Shown: piece by piece, positions 48,737-60,336 of the stretch
Position numbering within the stretch: the first letter of the stretch is position 1
Layout of the letters: each line of letters starts with the position of its first letter
Origin: an uncultured Pelagibacteraceae bacterium
GTDB taxonomy: Bacteria > Pseudomonadota > Alphaproteobacteria > Pelagibacterales > Pelagibacteraceae
Length of the DNA stretch: 64,000 nucleotides
Reading direction: 5' to 3'
Assembly: GCA_902596925.1 (NCBI GenBank)
Contig: CACJVT010000001.1
Location: 124,001 to 188,000 of the forward strand
Notes under the pieces: model-generated
The model's database searches: none
Told to the model about the DNA's origin: nothing
The model's input: only the letters and a program-made list of their open reading frames with translations
Position numbers and translations under genes: made by a program

Positions 48737-50116
48737 ATGAAAAATTGGAAAGCAAATAGCTGGAGAAAGTATCCTGTCAAACACATACCAACGTATGGTG
48801 ATGAGAAGGAGCTTAATAGTGTTTTAAACAAATTAAAAACATTTCCACCACTTGTATTTGCAGGTGAGACAAGACATTTAAAAGATCAATTATCTAAAGT
48901 AGTTGATGGCAAAGCTTTTTTATTACAAGGCGGTGACTGTGCCGAAAGTTTTGCAGAATTTCATCCTGACAATATAAGAGATACTTTTAAAGTAATTCTT
49001 CAAATGGCTTTGGTGATGACATACTCTGCATCTTTACCTATTGTAAAACTTGGAAGGATTGCTGGACAGTTTTCTAAACCAAGAAGTGCTCCAACAGAAA
49101 AACAAGGTGATGTAGAATTACCAAGTTATTTAGGTGATAACATTAATGCAATAGACTTTAACGAAAAAGCTAGAAGACCTGATCCAAAAAGAATGTACAA
49201 AGCGTATTCTCAATCAGCTTCAACGCTTAATTTACTTAGAGCATTTTCAAAAGGTGGTTTTGCAGATTTGAACAAAGTTCATTTATGGAATTTAGATTAC
49301 ATTAAAAAAAGTCCTCAAGCAAAAAAATTTAAAGATCTAGAGGACAAAATTGCTGATGCACTAGCTTTTATGGAAGCATGTGGAATAACTTCAGACTTTA
49401 ATAATAGATTATACACTGTAAATTTCTGGACATCACATGAAGCGTTGCACTTACCCTTTGAGGAAAGTATGACAAGAGTAGATTCTACTACTGGTGAGTA
49501 TCACGATACATCTGCTCATTTTGTCTGGATTGGTGATAGAACAAGACAGTTAGATGGTGGACATGTTGAATTTTGTAGAGGAATAGAAAATCCTATTGGA
49601 ATCAAGTGTGGTCCTACCTCTAAACCTGAGGAGATCGCAAAAATTTGTGAAGTATTAAATCCAAAAAATGAAAAAGGCAAAATAACTTTAATTTCAAGAT
49701 TTGGTCATCAAAATGTAGAAAAGTTTTTGCCAAAGTTAATAAGACGAATTAAAAAAGAGGGTCTTAATGTTATTTGGTCATGTGATCCAATGCATGGGAA
49801 CACAATTGTATCAACTACTGGTTTTAAAACGAGACCATTTAACAATGTAGTTAATGAGGTCAAAAATGTTTTTGGTGTTCATCAGTCTGAAGGATCATAC
49901 GCAGGTGGTTTACATGTTGAAATGACTGGCCAAGATGTGACAGAGTGTACAGGTGGAGCAAGAAAAATATCGGATGCTGATTTATCGAGTAGATACCACA
50001 CTCATTGTGACCCAAGATTGAACTCAGACCAGGCTTTAGAATTAGCCTTTTTAATTTCTGATGAGATTAAAAAGAATAGCAGCTATTCTAAAAATGCTAT
50101 TCAAGCGGCATCTTAA
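48737..50116 (+). CDS. Class II 3-deoxy-7-phosphoheptulonate (DAHP) synthase
   Basis: LLQGGDCAESFAEF; GRIAGQFSKPRSAP; EGSYAGGLHVEMTGQDVTECTGG; ATG at 48737 preferred to TTG at 48731. Confidence 0.94.
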   Translation: MKNWKANSWRKYPVKHIPTYGDEKELNSVLNKLKTFPPLVFAGETRHLKDQLSKVVDGKAFLLQGGDCAESFAEFHPDNIRDTFKVILQMALVMTYSASLPIVKLGRIAGQFSKPRSAPTEKQGDVELPSYLGDNINAIDFNEKARRPDPKRMYKAYSQSASTLNLLRAFSKGGFADLNKVHLWNLDYIKKSPQAKKFKDLEDKIADALAFMEACGITSDFNNRLYTVNFWTSHEALHLPFEESMTRVDSTTGEYHDTSAHFVWIGDRTRQLDGGHVEFCRGIENPIGIKCGPTSKPEEIAKICEVLNPKNEKGKITLISRFGHQNVEKFLPKLIRRIKKEGLNVIWSCDPMHGNTIVSTTGFKTRPFNNVVNEVKNVFGVHQSEGSYAGGLHVEMTGQDVTECTGGARKISDADLSSRYHTHCDPRLNSDQALELAFLISDEIKKNSSYSKNAIQAAS

Positions 50117-50154
50117 GCTATTGCATATAATTTCAAGATAGTTAAATATTTGTT

Positions 50155-50892
50155 ATGCTACCATCAGAAAAAGTAAAATTTATCTCTAACTGGATCAAAA
50201 CATACGTTGATCAAATGCCAAATAAGGCACAATCATTAGTCATTGGAATATCTGGTGGTATAGACTCATCTGTTTCAAGCACTCTGAGTGCGATGACAGG
50301 GATTAAAACCATTGTTTTAACAATGCCGATTAAACAAAAAGAAAATCAACATGATCTTAGTTTGAAGCATCAACAATGGCTGGTAAAAAATTTTAAAAAT
50401 GTTGAAGCGCATACTTTAAGTTTAGATAAACTTTTTGAAACATTTTCAACAACCCTAAATAAATTTGATAATGAACATGGTTTTGCTAACTCCAGAGCAA
50501 GACTTAGAATGACTACTCTTTATCAAGTTGCAGCAGCAAATAGAGGTATTGTAGTTGGAACAGGAAATAAAGTAGAGGATTTTGGAGTAGGTTTTTATAC
50601 TAAATATGGAGATGGTGGTGTTGATATATCTCCTATAGCAGATTGTAATAAAACAGAAGTATGGGAACTTGGTAAAGAATTAGGTATATTAAAAGAAATT
50701 ATTGATGCTCCACCAACTGATGGATTATGGGATGATGGAAGAACAGATGAAGGTCAGTTAGGATTCAATTATTCAGAACTTGAAGACGCAATGGGCAACC
50801 CAAATTCGCCTCATAGAGAACAATACGAAAAAATTCGAAATCAAAACTTGCATAAAATGGAGCCAATTCCAGTTTGCAAGATTCCTAGTTAA
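50155..50892 (+). CDS. nadE: NAD(+) synthase (synthetase domain only)
   Basis: SLVIGISGGIDSSVSSTL; RARLRMTTLYQVAA; GTGNKVEDFGVGFYTKYGDGGVDISPIAD. Confidence 0.93.
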   Translation: MLPSEKVKFISNWIKTYVDQMPNKAQSLVIGISGGIDSSVSSTLSAMTGIKTIVLTMPIKQKENQHDLSLKHQQWLVKNFKNVEAHTLSLDKLFETFSTTLNKFDNEHGFANSRARLRMTTLYQVAAANRGIVVGTGNKVEDFGVGFYTKYGDGGVDISPIADCNKTEVWELGKELGILKEIIDAPPTDGLWDDGRTDEGQLGFNYSELEDAMGNPNSPHREQYEKIRNQNLHKMEPIPVCKIPS

Positions 50893-50943
50893 TCAATTAG
50901 ATTAACAAATCATTAAATAAGGTATATTTCTTAATCAGCTAAT

Positions 50944-52287
50944 ATGGATATTTTTTTAACAAATAATTTAAGTAATAAAAAAGAACAATTTGTTCCAAAA
51001 GAAAAAAAAAATGTTGGAATGTACGTTTGCGGACCCACAGTTTATGACGATCCTCATATAGGAAACGCAAGACCCTTAGTAATTTTTGATATTTTATTTA
51101 AATTATTAAAAAACGAATTTCCCTCAGTAACATATGTGAGAAATATAACTGATATTGATGATAAAATAATTAAATCTTCACAAGAACAAAAAATTTCTAC
51201 AAAAGAACTTACAGAAAAAGTAACTTCAAGTTTTTTTAAAGACTGTGAGTTTTTAAATTGTGAAAATCCTACTCATCAGCCAAAAGCAACAGAACATATT
51301 GAGCTAATGATTGAAATGATAAAGGATTTAATTAAAAAAGGATTTGCGTATGAAAACAAAAAGCATGTTTATTTTGAGGTTAAAAAATTTCCTGAGTACG
51401 GAAAATTATCAAATAAAAATTTAGATGATTTAATTGCTGGATCTAGAGTAGAAATCAGTGAAAATAAAAAAAATTCTGAAGACTTTGTTCTGTGGAAACC
51501 ATCAAATAATGATGAACCTGCCTGGGATTCACCCTGGGGCAGAGGTAGACCAGGATGGCATTTAGAGTGCTCAGCTATGTCAAAAAAATTTTTAGGTAAT
51601 GAATTTGATATTCATGGTGGAGGTATAGATCTTATTTTTCCTCATCATGAAAATGAAATAGCTCAATCTAGATGTGCCAATGATACAAAAGTTTTTGCAA
51701 ATTATTGGGTGCACAATGCTTTTATTACTATGTCTAATGAAAAAATGGCTAAGTCACAAGGTAATATTCTAAAAATAAAAGATTTTAGAAATAAGATTAG
51801 TGGTCAAATAATCAGATTGGCTTTAATGAGTTCACACTATAAGCAACCATTAGATTGGAACGATAAATTATTAAGTGATTGTGAAAGTACTTTAGATAAG
51901 TGGTATAAAGTATACTCATCTGACTTAAAATCTGTCAAAGTTTCAGACGAAATTCTAAAACCACTTTATGAGGATTTGAATACACCTGGATATATTGCCA
52001 ACCTTCACAAGTTATTCGAAAAAGCTATTAAAGGTGAAAACACAGATTTATTTGTTTCGGCATGCAAATTTATTGGTTTGATGAATGAAACTAGTGAGCA
52101 ATGGAATCAATTCAAAAAGAAAAGAGTATCTATAACCGAGTCTGAAATTGAAAATATGCTTAGTTTAAGAGACAAAGCTAGAGAAAATAAGAACTATAAA
52201 GAAGCTGATAGAATTAGAGATGAGCTCTTGGACAAAGGTGTTTTAATAGAAGATAAAGATGGTAAAACACTCTGGAAATTTAAATGA
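50944..52287 (+). CDS. cysS: Cysteine--tRNA ligase
   Basis: VGMYVCGPTVYDDPHIGNARP; GWHLECSAMS; HHENEIAQS; MSNEKMAKSQGN. Confidence 0.95.
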   Translation: MDIFLTNNLSNKKEQFVPKEKKNVGMYVCGPTVYDDPHIGNARPLVIFDILFKLLKNEFPSVTYVRNITDIDDKIIKSSQEQKISTKELTEKVTSSFFKDCEFLNCENPTHQPKATEHIELMIEMIKDLIKKGFAYENKKHVYFEVKKFPEYGKLSNKNLDDLIAGSRVEISENKKNSEDFVLWKPSNNDEPAWDSPWGRGRPGWHLECSAMSKKFLGNEFDIHGGGIDLIFPHHENEIAQSRCANDTKVFANYWVHNAFITMSNEKMAKSQGNILKIKDFRNKISGQIIRLALMSSHYKQPLDWNDKLLSDCESTLDKWYKVYSSDLKSVKVSDEILKPLYEDLNTPGYIANLHKLFEKAIKGENTDLFVSACKFIGLMNETSEQWNQFKKKRVSITESEIENMLSLRDKARENKNYKEADRIRDELLDKGVLIEDKDGKTLWKFK

Positions 52288-53885
52288 GTAAAGAAAGATT
52301 ATACATATTTGACACAACTTTAAGAGATGGAGCTCAAACGCAAGGAGTTGATTTTTCTTTGGAGGACAAAGAAAAAATTGCTTTAGCTTTAGACAATTTG
52401 GGTGTGGATTACATTGAAGCAGGATGGCCTGGAGCTAACCCAACCGATACAGAATTTTTTCAAAAGAAACACGATTTTAAAAATTCAAAACTTACATCTT
52501 TTGGAATGACAAAAAGGTCTGGACGAAGTGCAGAAAATGATACTGGTTTATCTGCACTCATGAATTCTAATACTTCTGCAGTATGTTTAGTTGGTAAGTC
52601 TTGGGATTTTCATGTCGATGTTGCTTTAGGAATAACAAATGAAGAAAATTTAGACAATATTTCTGAGAGTGCAAAACATTTTGTTAAAGCAAAAAAAGAA
52701 TTCATGTTCGATGCAGAACATTTTTTTGATGGTTATAAAGCAAATCCAAAATATGCTCTCTCATGTATTAAAGCTGCTTATGACCAAGGTGCTAGGTGGG
52801 TGATATTATGTGATACAAATGGAGGTACACTTCCACATGAAGTAACACAGATTGTTAGTGAGGTTACAAAAGTAGTGCCAGGAAAAAACTTGGGAATTCA
52901 CGCTCATAATGATACTGGTAATGCGGTTGCTAATTCATTGGCAGCAGTATTGTCTGGTGTTCGACAAATTCAAGGTACAATAAATGGATTAGGTGAAAGA
53001 TGTGGAAATGCAAATTTAATGTCATTAATACCAACATTTTTTTTAAAGAAAGATTTTTCGTCTCAATTTGAAATTGGAATAAAATCAAAAAATATTAAAA
53101 ATCTAACCGAATGTTCAAGACTTTTAGATGAAATTTTAAATAGAAAACCTAACCAACATTTACCATATGTGGGCGCAGCAGCTTTTTCACATAAAGGGGG
53201 ATTGCATGTATCTGCTGTACAAAAAGATCCAAAAACTTATGAACACATCAATCCAGAGGAAGTTGGTAACACCAGAAATATTGTTGTCTCTGATCAATCA
53301 GGAAAATCAAACATTATCTCTAGATTAAAAAGTATCAAAATTGATATTCAAGAAAATGATCCAAAAATTAAAAAATTATTAGATGAAGTGAAAGACAGAG
53401 AGTTCATTGGTTATAGTTATGATGGTGCTGATGCATCATTTGAGTTGTTAGCTAGAAGAATTATTGGAGAAATACCAAGATATATATTTATTAATGAATA
53501 TGATGTTTCAGTAAAAAAAAATAATTCTGGTGAAATAGTTTCCTCTGCAAAAGCTCAATTGGAAGTTGATGGAGAAAAAATTATGTGTGAAGGAGAAGGG
53601 AATGGTCCAGTAAATGCTTTAGATAATGCCATCAGACAAAACGTTGATAGACTGGCAAAATATTCAAAATATTTAAAAGATTTAAAACTGGTAGATTATA
53701 AAGTAAGAATTTTAAATACAGGAACTGAGGCTGTTACAAGAGTTTCAATTGAAAGCACAGACTCTCAAGGAAAAAATTGGTTTACTATTGGTGTCTCGAC
53801 AAATATTATCGAAGCTTCGTTCAAAGCATTAATTGATAGTTTGGATTATAAATTATTTAAAGATAATGCGCCTGCAAGTAAATAA
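52284..53885 (+). CDS. cimA: Citramalate synthase
   Basis: IFDTTLRDGAQTQGVDFSLEDKEKIALALDNLGVDYIEAGWPGANPTD; GIHAHNDTGNAVANS. Confidence 0.93.
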   Translation: MSKERLYIFDTTLRDGAQTQGVDFSLEDKEKIALALDNLGVDYIEAGWPGANPTDTEFFQKKHDFKNSKLTSFGMTKRSGRSAENDTGLSALMNSNTSAVCLVGKSWDFHVDVALGITNEENLDNISESAKHFVKAKKEFMFDAEHFFDGYKANPKYALSCIKAAYDQGARWVILCDTNGGTLPHEVTQIVSEVTKVVPGKNLGIHAHNDTGNAVANSLAAVLSGVRQIQGTINGLGERCGNANLMSLIPTFFLKKDFSSQFEIGIKSKNIKNLTECSRLLDEILNRKPNQHLPYVGAAAFSHKGGLHVSAVQKDPKTYEHINPEEVGNTRNIVVSDQSGKSNIISRLKSIKIDIQENDPKIKKLLDEVKDREFIGYSYDGADASFELLARRIIGEIPRYIFINEYDVSVKKNNSGEIVSSAKAQLEVDGEKIMCEGEGNGPVNALDNAIRQNVDRLAKYSKYLKDLKLVDYKVRILNTGTEAVTRVSIESTDSQGKNWFTIGVSTNIIEASFKALIDSLDYKLFKDNAPASK

Positions 53886-54599
53886 ATGAGTAAAAATAAT
53901 ATCTCATTTATTCTTCATAAACCTCAATTATCAGAAAATATTGGTGCCTGTGCCAGAGCAATAAAAAACTTTGATTTTAATAAATTGATTTTAGTAAACC
54001 CAAAACCTACTTTTCCTAATGATAAAATTCTAGCCACATCAGTTGGAGCTAAAGATGTTATAAAACAAAGCAAAAATTATGACAATTTAGAAGATGCAAT
54101 AAGTAAAATTGATATTGTTATAGCCACTTCTGCAAGATTTAGAAATAAAAATGTCAAACATATAAATCTAAACGATTTAAAAAAAATAAATTTCAAAAAA
54201 AAAATTGGTTTTCTGTTTGGTTCGGAGGCATCAGGTTTATCAAATGATGAAATCAGTTATACTAATTATACTTTACAAATACCTACTAACCCTGATTTTA
54301 AATCTTTGAATTTATCCCATAGTCTGATTATTATTGCTCAATACGTATCTAGCCTTTTCAAACTAAAAAATACTCCATTTAAAAGATCAAAAAAAATCAA
54401 ATCAGCTAATAAAAAAGAAATTCAATCAATGTTAAGTCTTTGCATTAAAAATTTAGATGAAATAAATTTTTTTAGACCCAAGGAAAAGAAACCCAAAATG
54501 CTTGAGAACCTGAGAAATATTTTTTATAAAATGGAGTTATCTGATAAAGAAACACGTATATTATCAAGTGTATTTGCCAGTTTAGGAAAAAAACGTTGA
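53886..54599 (+). CDS. SPOUT RNA methyltransferase, TrmJ-like
   Basis: ISFILHKPQLSENIGACARAIKNF; GFLFGSEASGLSNDEI; SLNLSHSLIIIAQY. Confidence 0.88.
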   Translation: MSKNNISFILHKPQLSENIGACARAIKNFDFNKLILVNPKPTFPNDKILATSVGAKDVIKQSKNYDNLEDAISKIDIVIATSARFRNKNVKHINLNDLKKINFKKKIGFLFGSEASGLSNDEISYTNYTLQIPTNPDFKSLNLSHSLIIIAQYVSSLFKLKNTPFKRSKKIKSANKKEIQSMLSLCIKNLDEINFFRPKEKKPKMLENLRNIFYKMELSDKETRILSSVFASLGKKR

Positions 54600-54627
54600 T
54601 TGACAAAATTATGAGTAAGTTTATAAA
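54600..54627 (+). promoter_or_regulatory. Candidate sigma70 promoter of rpsD
   Basis: TTGACA-16 nt-TATAAA; ATG of rpsD at 54641, so the 5'UTR would be only a few nt. Confidence 0.6.
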
Positions 54628-54640
54628 CCCCCCATATTAA

Positions 54641-55258
54641 ATGACTAAAAGATTAAACTCTAAACATAAAGTAGATAGAAGATTAAAAGTTAATCTTTGG
54701 GGAAGACCCAAAAGCCCTTTTAATAAAAGAGCTTATGGTCCAGGACAACATGGACAAACAAAACAGGGCAAACCATCTGATTATGGCATTCAACTTCAAG
54801 CTAAACAGAAGCTCAAAGCTTATTATGGAAATATTAATGAAAGACAATTTAGGAATATTTATAAAAAAGCATCAATGTTAAAAGGCGATACTAGTGAGAA
54901 TTTAATCGGTCTTTTAGAAAGAAGACTTGATTCAGTGATTTACAGAGCTAAATTTGCCACAACAATTTTTTCTGCAAGACAATTAATCAATCATGGTCAC
55001 GTTAAGGTTAATGGAAAAAAAGTAAATATTTCAAGTTATTTAGTTAGAGAAGAAGATACAATAGAAATACGAGATAAATCAAAACAGATGGCCTTAGTGG
55101 ATATTGCTCTAGCCAACAAAGAAAGAGAAGCACCAGAATATATTCAGCTTGATCAAAAAAATAAAAAATTCAAATTTATTAGAATACCTAAATTTGAGGA
55201 AGTTCCTTATCCTGTGGTAATGGAACCTAATTTAGTAATTGAATATTATTCAAGATAA
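54641..55258 (+). CDS. rpsD: 30S ribosomal protein S4
   Basis: [59 protein letters not shown]. Confidence 0.96.
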   Translation: MTKRLNSKHKVDRRLKVNLWGRPKSPFNKRAYGPGQHGQTKQGKPSDYGIQLQAKQKLKAYYGNINERQFRNIYKKASMLKGDTSENLIGLLERRLDSVIYRAKFATTIFSARQLINHGHVKVNGKKVNISSYLVREEDTIEIRDKSKQMALVDIALANKEREAPEYIQLDQKNKKFKFIRIPKFEEVPYPVVMEPNLVIEYYSR

Positions 55259-55871
55259 TAATTTGTTAAAAAGAACATCAAAAAAATATATCCAATCAGT
55301 TCTCTCAAAAAATAAAAACTGGAAAATTCTAGATATCGGCTGTGGTTATAGTGCTAACGAATTAGCTACTACTATTTGTGATGTTCAAGACTTGTCTAAA
55401 TTTTACAAGGACAAAAATTTTATCAAGCTAGAAAAAAAACAACTACCTTTTGAAGATAATCAATTTGATTTTGTAATTGCGAGTCATGTGCTCGAGCATG
55501 TCGAAGATTATAAATTTTTTATAAGTGAGTTGGAGAGAGTATCAAAAAAAGGGTACATAGAATTACCTACTAAACTTGAAGATAATTTAGTATTTGAGAA
55601 TAAAAATGATCATTTATGGCATATGGATTTTGATGATATTAATTTGAAATTGTTAATCTCCAAAAAATTTCAATATTTTGAACCTATTCTAACAGTTTCA
55701 ATGATGCATAAATTAAGAGAGAACTTTAAAAGTAGTTTTATTTTAGAGCTTTATTGGGAAAATAAAATTGATTACGAATTTGTTGAAAAAACTCAGTATA
55801 ATCAAAAATATAGTTTAATTAAAATGTTTAGAAAATTTTTTTCAAAAAAAATAAGAATGATTTTTAGTTAA
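55239..55871 (+). CDS. Class I SAM-dependent methyltransferase
   Basis: [39 protein letters not shown]; start codon uncertain (overlaps rpsD). Confidence 0.8.
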   Translation: MNIIQDNNLLKRTSKKYIQSVLSKNKNWKILDIGCGYSANELATTICDVQDLSKFYKDKNFIKLEKKQLPFEDNQFDFVIASHVLEHVEDYKFFISELERVSKKGYIELPTKLEDNLVFENKNDHLWHMDFDDINLKLLISKKFQYFEPILTVSMMHKLRENFKSSFILELYWENKIDYEFVEKTQYNQKYSLIKMFRKFFSKKIRMIFS

Positions 55872-56203
55872 TCTTTTTTGTAAGCAATACCTTTATCTTG
55901 AAAAATTTTCTTGAGTTCACCACTTTCATACATTTCTTTGACAATATCACACCCTCCAACAAATTCTTTTTTTACGTAAAGTTGAGGAATAGTAGGCCAA
56001 TCACTATAAATTTTAATTCCTTCTCTAATTGATTGATCTTCAAGAACATTAACACTTTTAAAATTCACTTCTAAAATTTTAAGCATATTTGAAACCGCCA
56101 TTGAGAAACCACACTGTGGAGCATCTGGAGTTCCTTTCATGAATAAACATACATCATTAGAATCAATATGATTTTGAATTATATTTTTAGTTTGGTCATC
56201 CAT
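55868..56203 (-). CDS. grxD: Monothiol glutaredoxin, Grx4 family
   Basis: VCLFMKGTPDAPQCGFSMAVSNML (CGFS); DWPTIPQLYVKKEFVGGCDIV. Confidence 0.95.
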   Translation of the reverse strand: MDDQTKNIIQNHIDSNDVCLFMKGTPDAPQCGFSMAVSNMLKILEVNFKSVNVLEDQSIREGIKIYSDWPTIPQLYVKKEFVGGCDIVKEMYESGELKKIFQDKGIAYKKD

Positions 56204-56433
56204 TATTGTTCTATTGTTTTAATTGCTAGAGCATGTAATTCATTTCCCATTCTACCTTTTAATGAATTATAAACCATTTTGTGTTGTTCAATTTTACTTT
56301 TTCCAGCAAACTGCGATGATGTGATTGTAGCAGAATAATGATTACCATCTCCTGCTAAATCTTGTATCTCAATTAAAGCATCTGGCATAGCTTCTTTAAT
56401 AAACTTCTCAATTTCTTTTAAATCCATTGCCAT
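56203..56433 (-). CDS. BolA family protein
   Basis: ALIEIQDLAGDGNHYSATITSSQFAGKSKIEQHKMVYNSLKGRMGNELHALAIKT. Confidence 0.93.
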   Translation of the reverse strand: MAMDLKEIEKFIKEAMPDALIEIQDLAGDGNHYSATITSSQFAGKSKIEQHKMVYNSLKGRMGNELHALAIKTIEQ

Positions 56434-56435
56434 AA

Positions 56436-58625
56436 TTAAACTAAATAACTCTTAAGCCAATTAGTATTATATGATTTTAATTCGTCAATTGTTAGTTTCG
56501 TCTTTTGATCAATTATCATATCTTTATCAATGATTTTACCTATCTCATCATAATGTACTGAATTTTTATCTAAAATCTTACAAACTTCCTTGAAATCTTT
56601 TGGATTTATTTCAATTAAATATCTTCCTTGATCTTCAGCAAAAAAGTATTCAATTTCATTAATCAAAAATTTTGGCTTTTTGATCTGTATACCTTTCTCA
56701 CCTTTTATACACATTTTGCTTATTGCTGTGATTATTCCACCGAGAGATACATCATGGGCACTTATAATGAAATTTTTTTCAATCAAATTAAGTAGAGTCA
56801 GACCATTATTTTTTTCATTAAATAAATTTACTTCAGGTGGGGGCCCATTATTTTCATTTAAAATTATTCTTGATAATAAACTTTGATCTATATGACCCTC
56901 AGTTTTACCAATCACTAATACGATGTTGTCAGTTTCTTTAAAATCCATTGTGATCATTTTTTTGTAATCTTTAATTAAACCTACGCCTCCTATTGTAGGA
57001 GTTGGTTTAATTCCGATGTCTTTAGTTTCATTGTAAAAAGATACATTGCCTGAGACAACAGGATAATCTAAATACTTACATGCTTCACTGATACCTTGAA
57101 CACATTCGACAAACTCACCCATATTTTCTTCTTTCTCTGGGCTTCCAAAATTTAAACAATTCGTAACTGCTATAGGTTTAGCACCTACTGAGATTAAATT
57201 TCTCCAAGTTTCACAAACGACTTGTTTACCACCTGTCAGTGGATGTGCCCAACAATAAGTCGCAGATGAATCCACTGTAGCAGCAATAGCTTTTTCTGTT
57301 TTATGAACTCTAACTACACCCGAGTCTCCACCTGGCTTTTGTATTGTATCACCCATGACAGTGTGATCATATTGTTGCCAAATCCATTCTTTGCTACAAA
57401 CATTTGGGCTGGATAAGATTTTTTTTAAAGTGTCTTTAATTTTAAGACTTTTAAATGTTGCTTTATCTATTTTATTTTTTTTGGGTAATTTTGATTTTTT
57501 CCATTTTCGATCATACATCGGAGAGTTTTCAACCAATGTATTAACTGGAATATTAGCAACTTGCTTATTATCGAAAAATAATTCAATATTTTTTGTATTG
57601 GTTGTTTTCCCAATTACTGCAAAATCTAAATTCCACTTATCAAATATTTTTTTGGCTATTTCCTCTTTACCACTCTCTAGAACTATAAGCATTCTTTCCT
57701 GGCTTTCTGATAACATAATTTCGTAAGGGGTCATTTTTGTTTCTCTACACGGAACCTTATTTAAGTTAATTTCAATACCTAAATTTCCCTTTGATGCCAT
57801 TTCAATACTTGAAGAAGTTAGTCCTGCAGCTCCCATATCTTGAATTGCAATAATTGAGTCTCCTGACATCAATTCTAAGCACGCCTCTAATAAAAGTTTT
57901 TCAGTAAAAGGATCTCCAACTTGTACAGTTGGTTTTTTTTCCTCGATCTTTTCATCAAAACTTGCAGAGGCCATACTTGCTCCATGAATTCCATCTCTAC
58001 CAGTTTTTGATCCAACATATATAACTGGTTTATTCAAACCAGCTGCCTTGGAGTAAAATATCTTATCTTTTTTAACTAATCCTAAAGTCATCGCGTTTAC
58101 TAAAATATTTCCATTGTATGATCTATCAAATGATGTTTGTCCTGCTATAGTAGGTACTCCCATACAGTTTCCATAACCACCAATTCCATGAACAACACCT
58201 CTTAATAAATTTTTTGTTTTTTTGTGTTGAGTTGAACCAAAATGTATTGAATTTAAGTTAGCAATGGGTCTTGCACCCATTGTAAAAACATCTCGCATAA
58301 TTCCACCAACTCCTGTAGCGGCTCCCTGATAAGGCTCAATAAATGATGGATGATTGTGACTTTCAATTTTAAAAACTATTGCATCTCCATCTTCAATATC
58401 AATAACTCCAGCATTTTCCCCTGGTCCTTGAATTACTTTTTTTCCTTTAGTATGTAATTTTTTTAAATGAATTCGAGAAGATTTATAGGAGCAATGCTCA
58501 TTCCACATTGCTGAAAATATACCTAACTCAGTAATATTAGGTGTTCTTTTTAATAATTTACAAATCTTTTTATACTCGTCTGATTTTAAACCGTGTTCAA
58601 TTGCAATTGTTTCGTTAACCAACAT
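56436..58625 (-). CDS. purL: Phosphoribosylformylglycinamidine synthase subunit PurL
   Basis: [54 protein letters not shown]. Confidence 0.96.
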   Translation of the reverse strand: MLVNETIAIEHGLKSDEYKKICKLLKRTPNITELGIFSAMWNEHCSYKSSRIHLKKLHTKGKKVIQGPGENAGVIDIEDGDAIVFKIESHNHPSFIEPYQGAATGVGGIMRDVFTMGARPIANLNSIHFGSTQHKKTKNLLRGVVHGIGGYGNCMGVPTIAGQTSFDRSYNGNILVNAMTLGLVKKDKIFYSKAAGLNKPVIYVGSKTGRDGIHGASMASASFDEKIEEKKPTVQVGDPFTEKLLLEACLELMSGDSIIAIQDMGAAGLTSSSIEMASKGNLGIEINLNKVPCRETKMTPYEIMLSESQERMLIVLESGKEEIAKKIFDKWNLDFAVIGKTTNTKNIELFFDNKQVANIPVNTLVENSPMYDRKWKKSKLPKKNKIDKATFKSLKIKDTLKKILSSPNVCSKEWIWQQYDHTVMGDTIQKPGGDSGVVRVHKTEKAIAATVDSSATYCWAHPLTGGKQVVCETWRNLISVGAKPIAVTNCLNFGSPEKEENMGEFVECVQGISEACKYLDYPVVSGNVSFYNETKDIGIKPTPTIGGVGLIKDYKKMITMDFKETDNIVLVIGKTEGHIDQSLLSRIILNENNGPPPEVNLFNEKNNGLTLLNLIEKNFIISAHDVSLGGIITAISKMCIKGEKGIQIKKPKFLINEIEYFFAEDQGRYLIEINPKDFKEVCKILDKNSVHYDEIGKIIDKDMIIDQKTKLTIDELKSYNTNWLKSYLV

Positions 58626-59308
58626 TATTTAATATTATTTAAAAGATTTTTAAAAAAGATAGATCCATCTTCCCCAGATAAACTTTCATCTATCATTCTC
58701 TCAGGATGAGGCATCATACCTAAAACGTTTTTTTCTTTATTAAAAATACCTGCAATATTTTTAATTGAGCCATTAGGATTTATTTGATCATTCGTATTGC
58801 CATTTTGATCACAATAATAAATTGCTATTTGGTTATTATCTTCAATCTCTTTGAGTTGATCGTTAGTGCAAAAATAATTACCTTCATTATGGGCTATGTG
58901 TAACTCCAAAACTTTTTTATCAAGATTTTTGAAAAAGGTATTTTCTTTATTATCTACTTTTACGTGGACATTTTTACAAATAAACTGAAGATATTTGTTT
59001 CTTAATAATACTCCTGGCACCAATCCAGACTCAACTAAAATTTGAAAACCATTACAAATTCCCATAACCAATCCACCTGATTTTGCAAAATTTATTACTG
59101 AATGCATAATTTTTGACTTTGAGGCCATACTTCCACAACGTAAATAATCTCCGTAAGAAAAACCACCAGGCAAAACAATTAAATCACTTTTGGGCAATTC
59201 TTGATCATTATGCCAAACCATTTTGTTTTTAAATCCAAATTTTGTTAGAGCCACATCCATGTCTCGATCACAATTTGAACCAGGAAAGGTTATAACCGAT
59301 GATTTCAT
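58625..59308 (-). CDS. purQ: Phosphoribosylformylglycinamidine synthase subunit PurQ
   Basis: [48 protein letters not shown]. Confidence 0.96.
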   Translation of the reverse strand: MKSSVITFPGSNCDRDMDVALTKFGFKNKMVWHNDQELPKSDLIVLPGGFSYGDYLRCGSMASKSKIMHSVINFAKSGGLVMGICNGFQILVESGLVPGVLLRNKYLQFICKNVHVKVDNKENTFFKNLDKKVLELHIAHNEGNYFCTNDQLKEIEDNNQIAIYYCDQNGNTNDQINPNGSIKNIAGIFNKEKNVLGMMPHPERMIDESLSGEDGSIFFKNLLNNIK

Positions 59309-59311
59309 TAA

Positions 59312-59554
59312 TTATTGTGTCTCAATAATTTTGTAGTTTTCAATAACAAGATTAGCTAAAAGTTTTTTACACATATCTTCCACAAGATCTTTAGCTTTTT
59401 TTGGATCATTTTCTTTAACATCAATTTCAAAATATTTTCCTTGTCTAACTTCATTGACAGAATTAAAACCCATACCATCTAATGTTTCATGGATTACTTT
59501 TCCTTGTGGATCTAAAACATCCTTTTTAAGAGTTATTACGGCAGAAACTTTCAT
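59312..59554 (-). CDS. purS: Phosphoribosylformylglycinamidine synthase subunit PurS
   Basis: 80 aa; LKKDVLDPQGKVIHETLDGMGFNSVNEVRQGKYFEI. Confidence 0.95.
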   Translation of the reverse strand: MKVSAVITLKKDVLDPQGKVIHETLDGMGFNSVNEVRQGKYFEIDVKENDPKKAKDLVEDMCKKLLANLVIENYKIIETQ

Positions 59555-60336
59555 TTTCGCTTCTTTTTAATTGAAGATAGTTTAGTTACATTCACTGCAG
59601 AAACATTCGATTGCTCATGTAGAATTCCAAGTCTTTTGGCAACTTCGGTATACGCAGGCAATAAATCTCCTAAATCTTTTCTAAATCTATCTTTATCAAG
59701 TTTTTTGTCAGTCGCAGAGTCCCACAATCTACAAGTATCAGGACTTATTTCATCAGCCAAAATTATTTCTTTTCTTCCATCAATTTTAGTTCTTCCAAAC
59801 TCTAGTTTAAAATCAATTAATTTTATTCCCACTCCTCTAAACATTCCAATCATAAAATCATTAATTCTAAAAATAGTTTTTTTAACCTTTTCAATTTCTT
59901 TTTTATTTGCCCAATCAAATGCATAAATATGATCTTCCGAAATTAAAGGATCACCAAGTTTGTCATCCTTTAAACAATATTCAATTAGAGGTTCTTTTAG
60001 TACGGTTCCATCTTCTATTCCAAGTCTTTTAGTTAAAGATCCTGTCGCCACATTCCGAATAACAAATTCAATTGGAATTATTTCTACAAATTTAATTAAT
60101 TGTTCTCTCATGTTTAGTCGTTTGACTAAATGGTTTTCAATACCAATCTGAGATAAATTTGTAAGTATATGTTCAGAAATTCTATTATTCAAAACTCCTT
60201 TACCCTCAATAGTAGTTCTTTTTTCATTATTAAATGCAGTAGCATCATCTTTAAAGTATTGAATTACTAAATTTTTATCTGAGGTTGAATAAATTATCTT
60301 GGCTTTTCCCTCATAAAGTTTTTTACCTTTTTTCAT
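59551..60336 (-). CDS. purC: Phosphoribosylaminoimidazolesuccinocarboxamide (SAICAR) synthase
   Basis: KLYEGKAKIIYSTSDKNLVIQYFKDDATAFN; EFVIRNVATGSLTKRLG; ILADEISPDTCRLWD. Confidence 0.96.
   Translation of the reverse strand: MKKGKKLYEGKAKIIYSTSDKNLVIQYFKDDATAFNNEKRTTIEGKGVLNNRISEHILTNLSQIGIENHLVKRLNMREQLIKFVEIIPIEFVIRNVATGSLTKRLGIEDGTVLKEPLIEYCLKDDKLGDPLISEDHIYAFDWANKKEIEKVKKTIFRINDFMIGMFRGVGIKLIDFKLEFGRTKIDGRKEIILADEISPDTCRLWDSATDKKLDKDRFRKDLGDLLPAYTEVAKRLGILHEQSNVSAVNVTKLSSIKKKRK

Noticed and set aside
57391-57726. 111 aa antisense ORF in purL
   Set aside because: Mirror of conserved PurL; no start-site or domain support.
59636-60151. ORFs antisense to purC
   Set aside because: Overlap a strongly conserved CDS.
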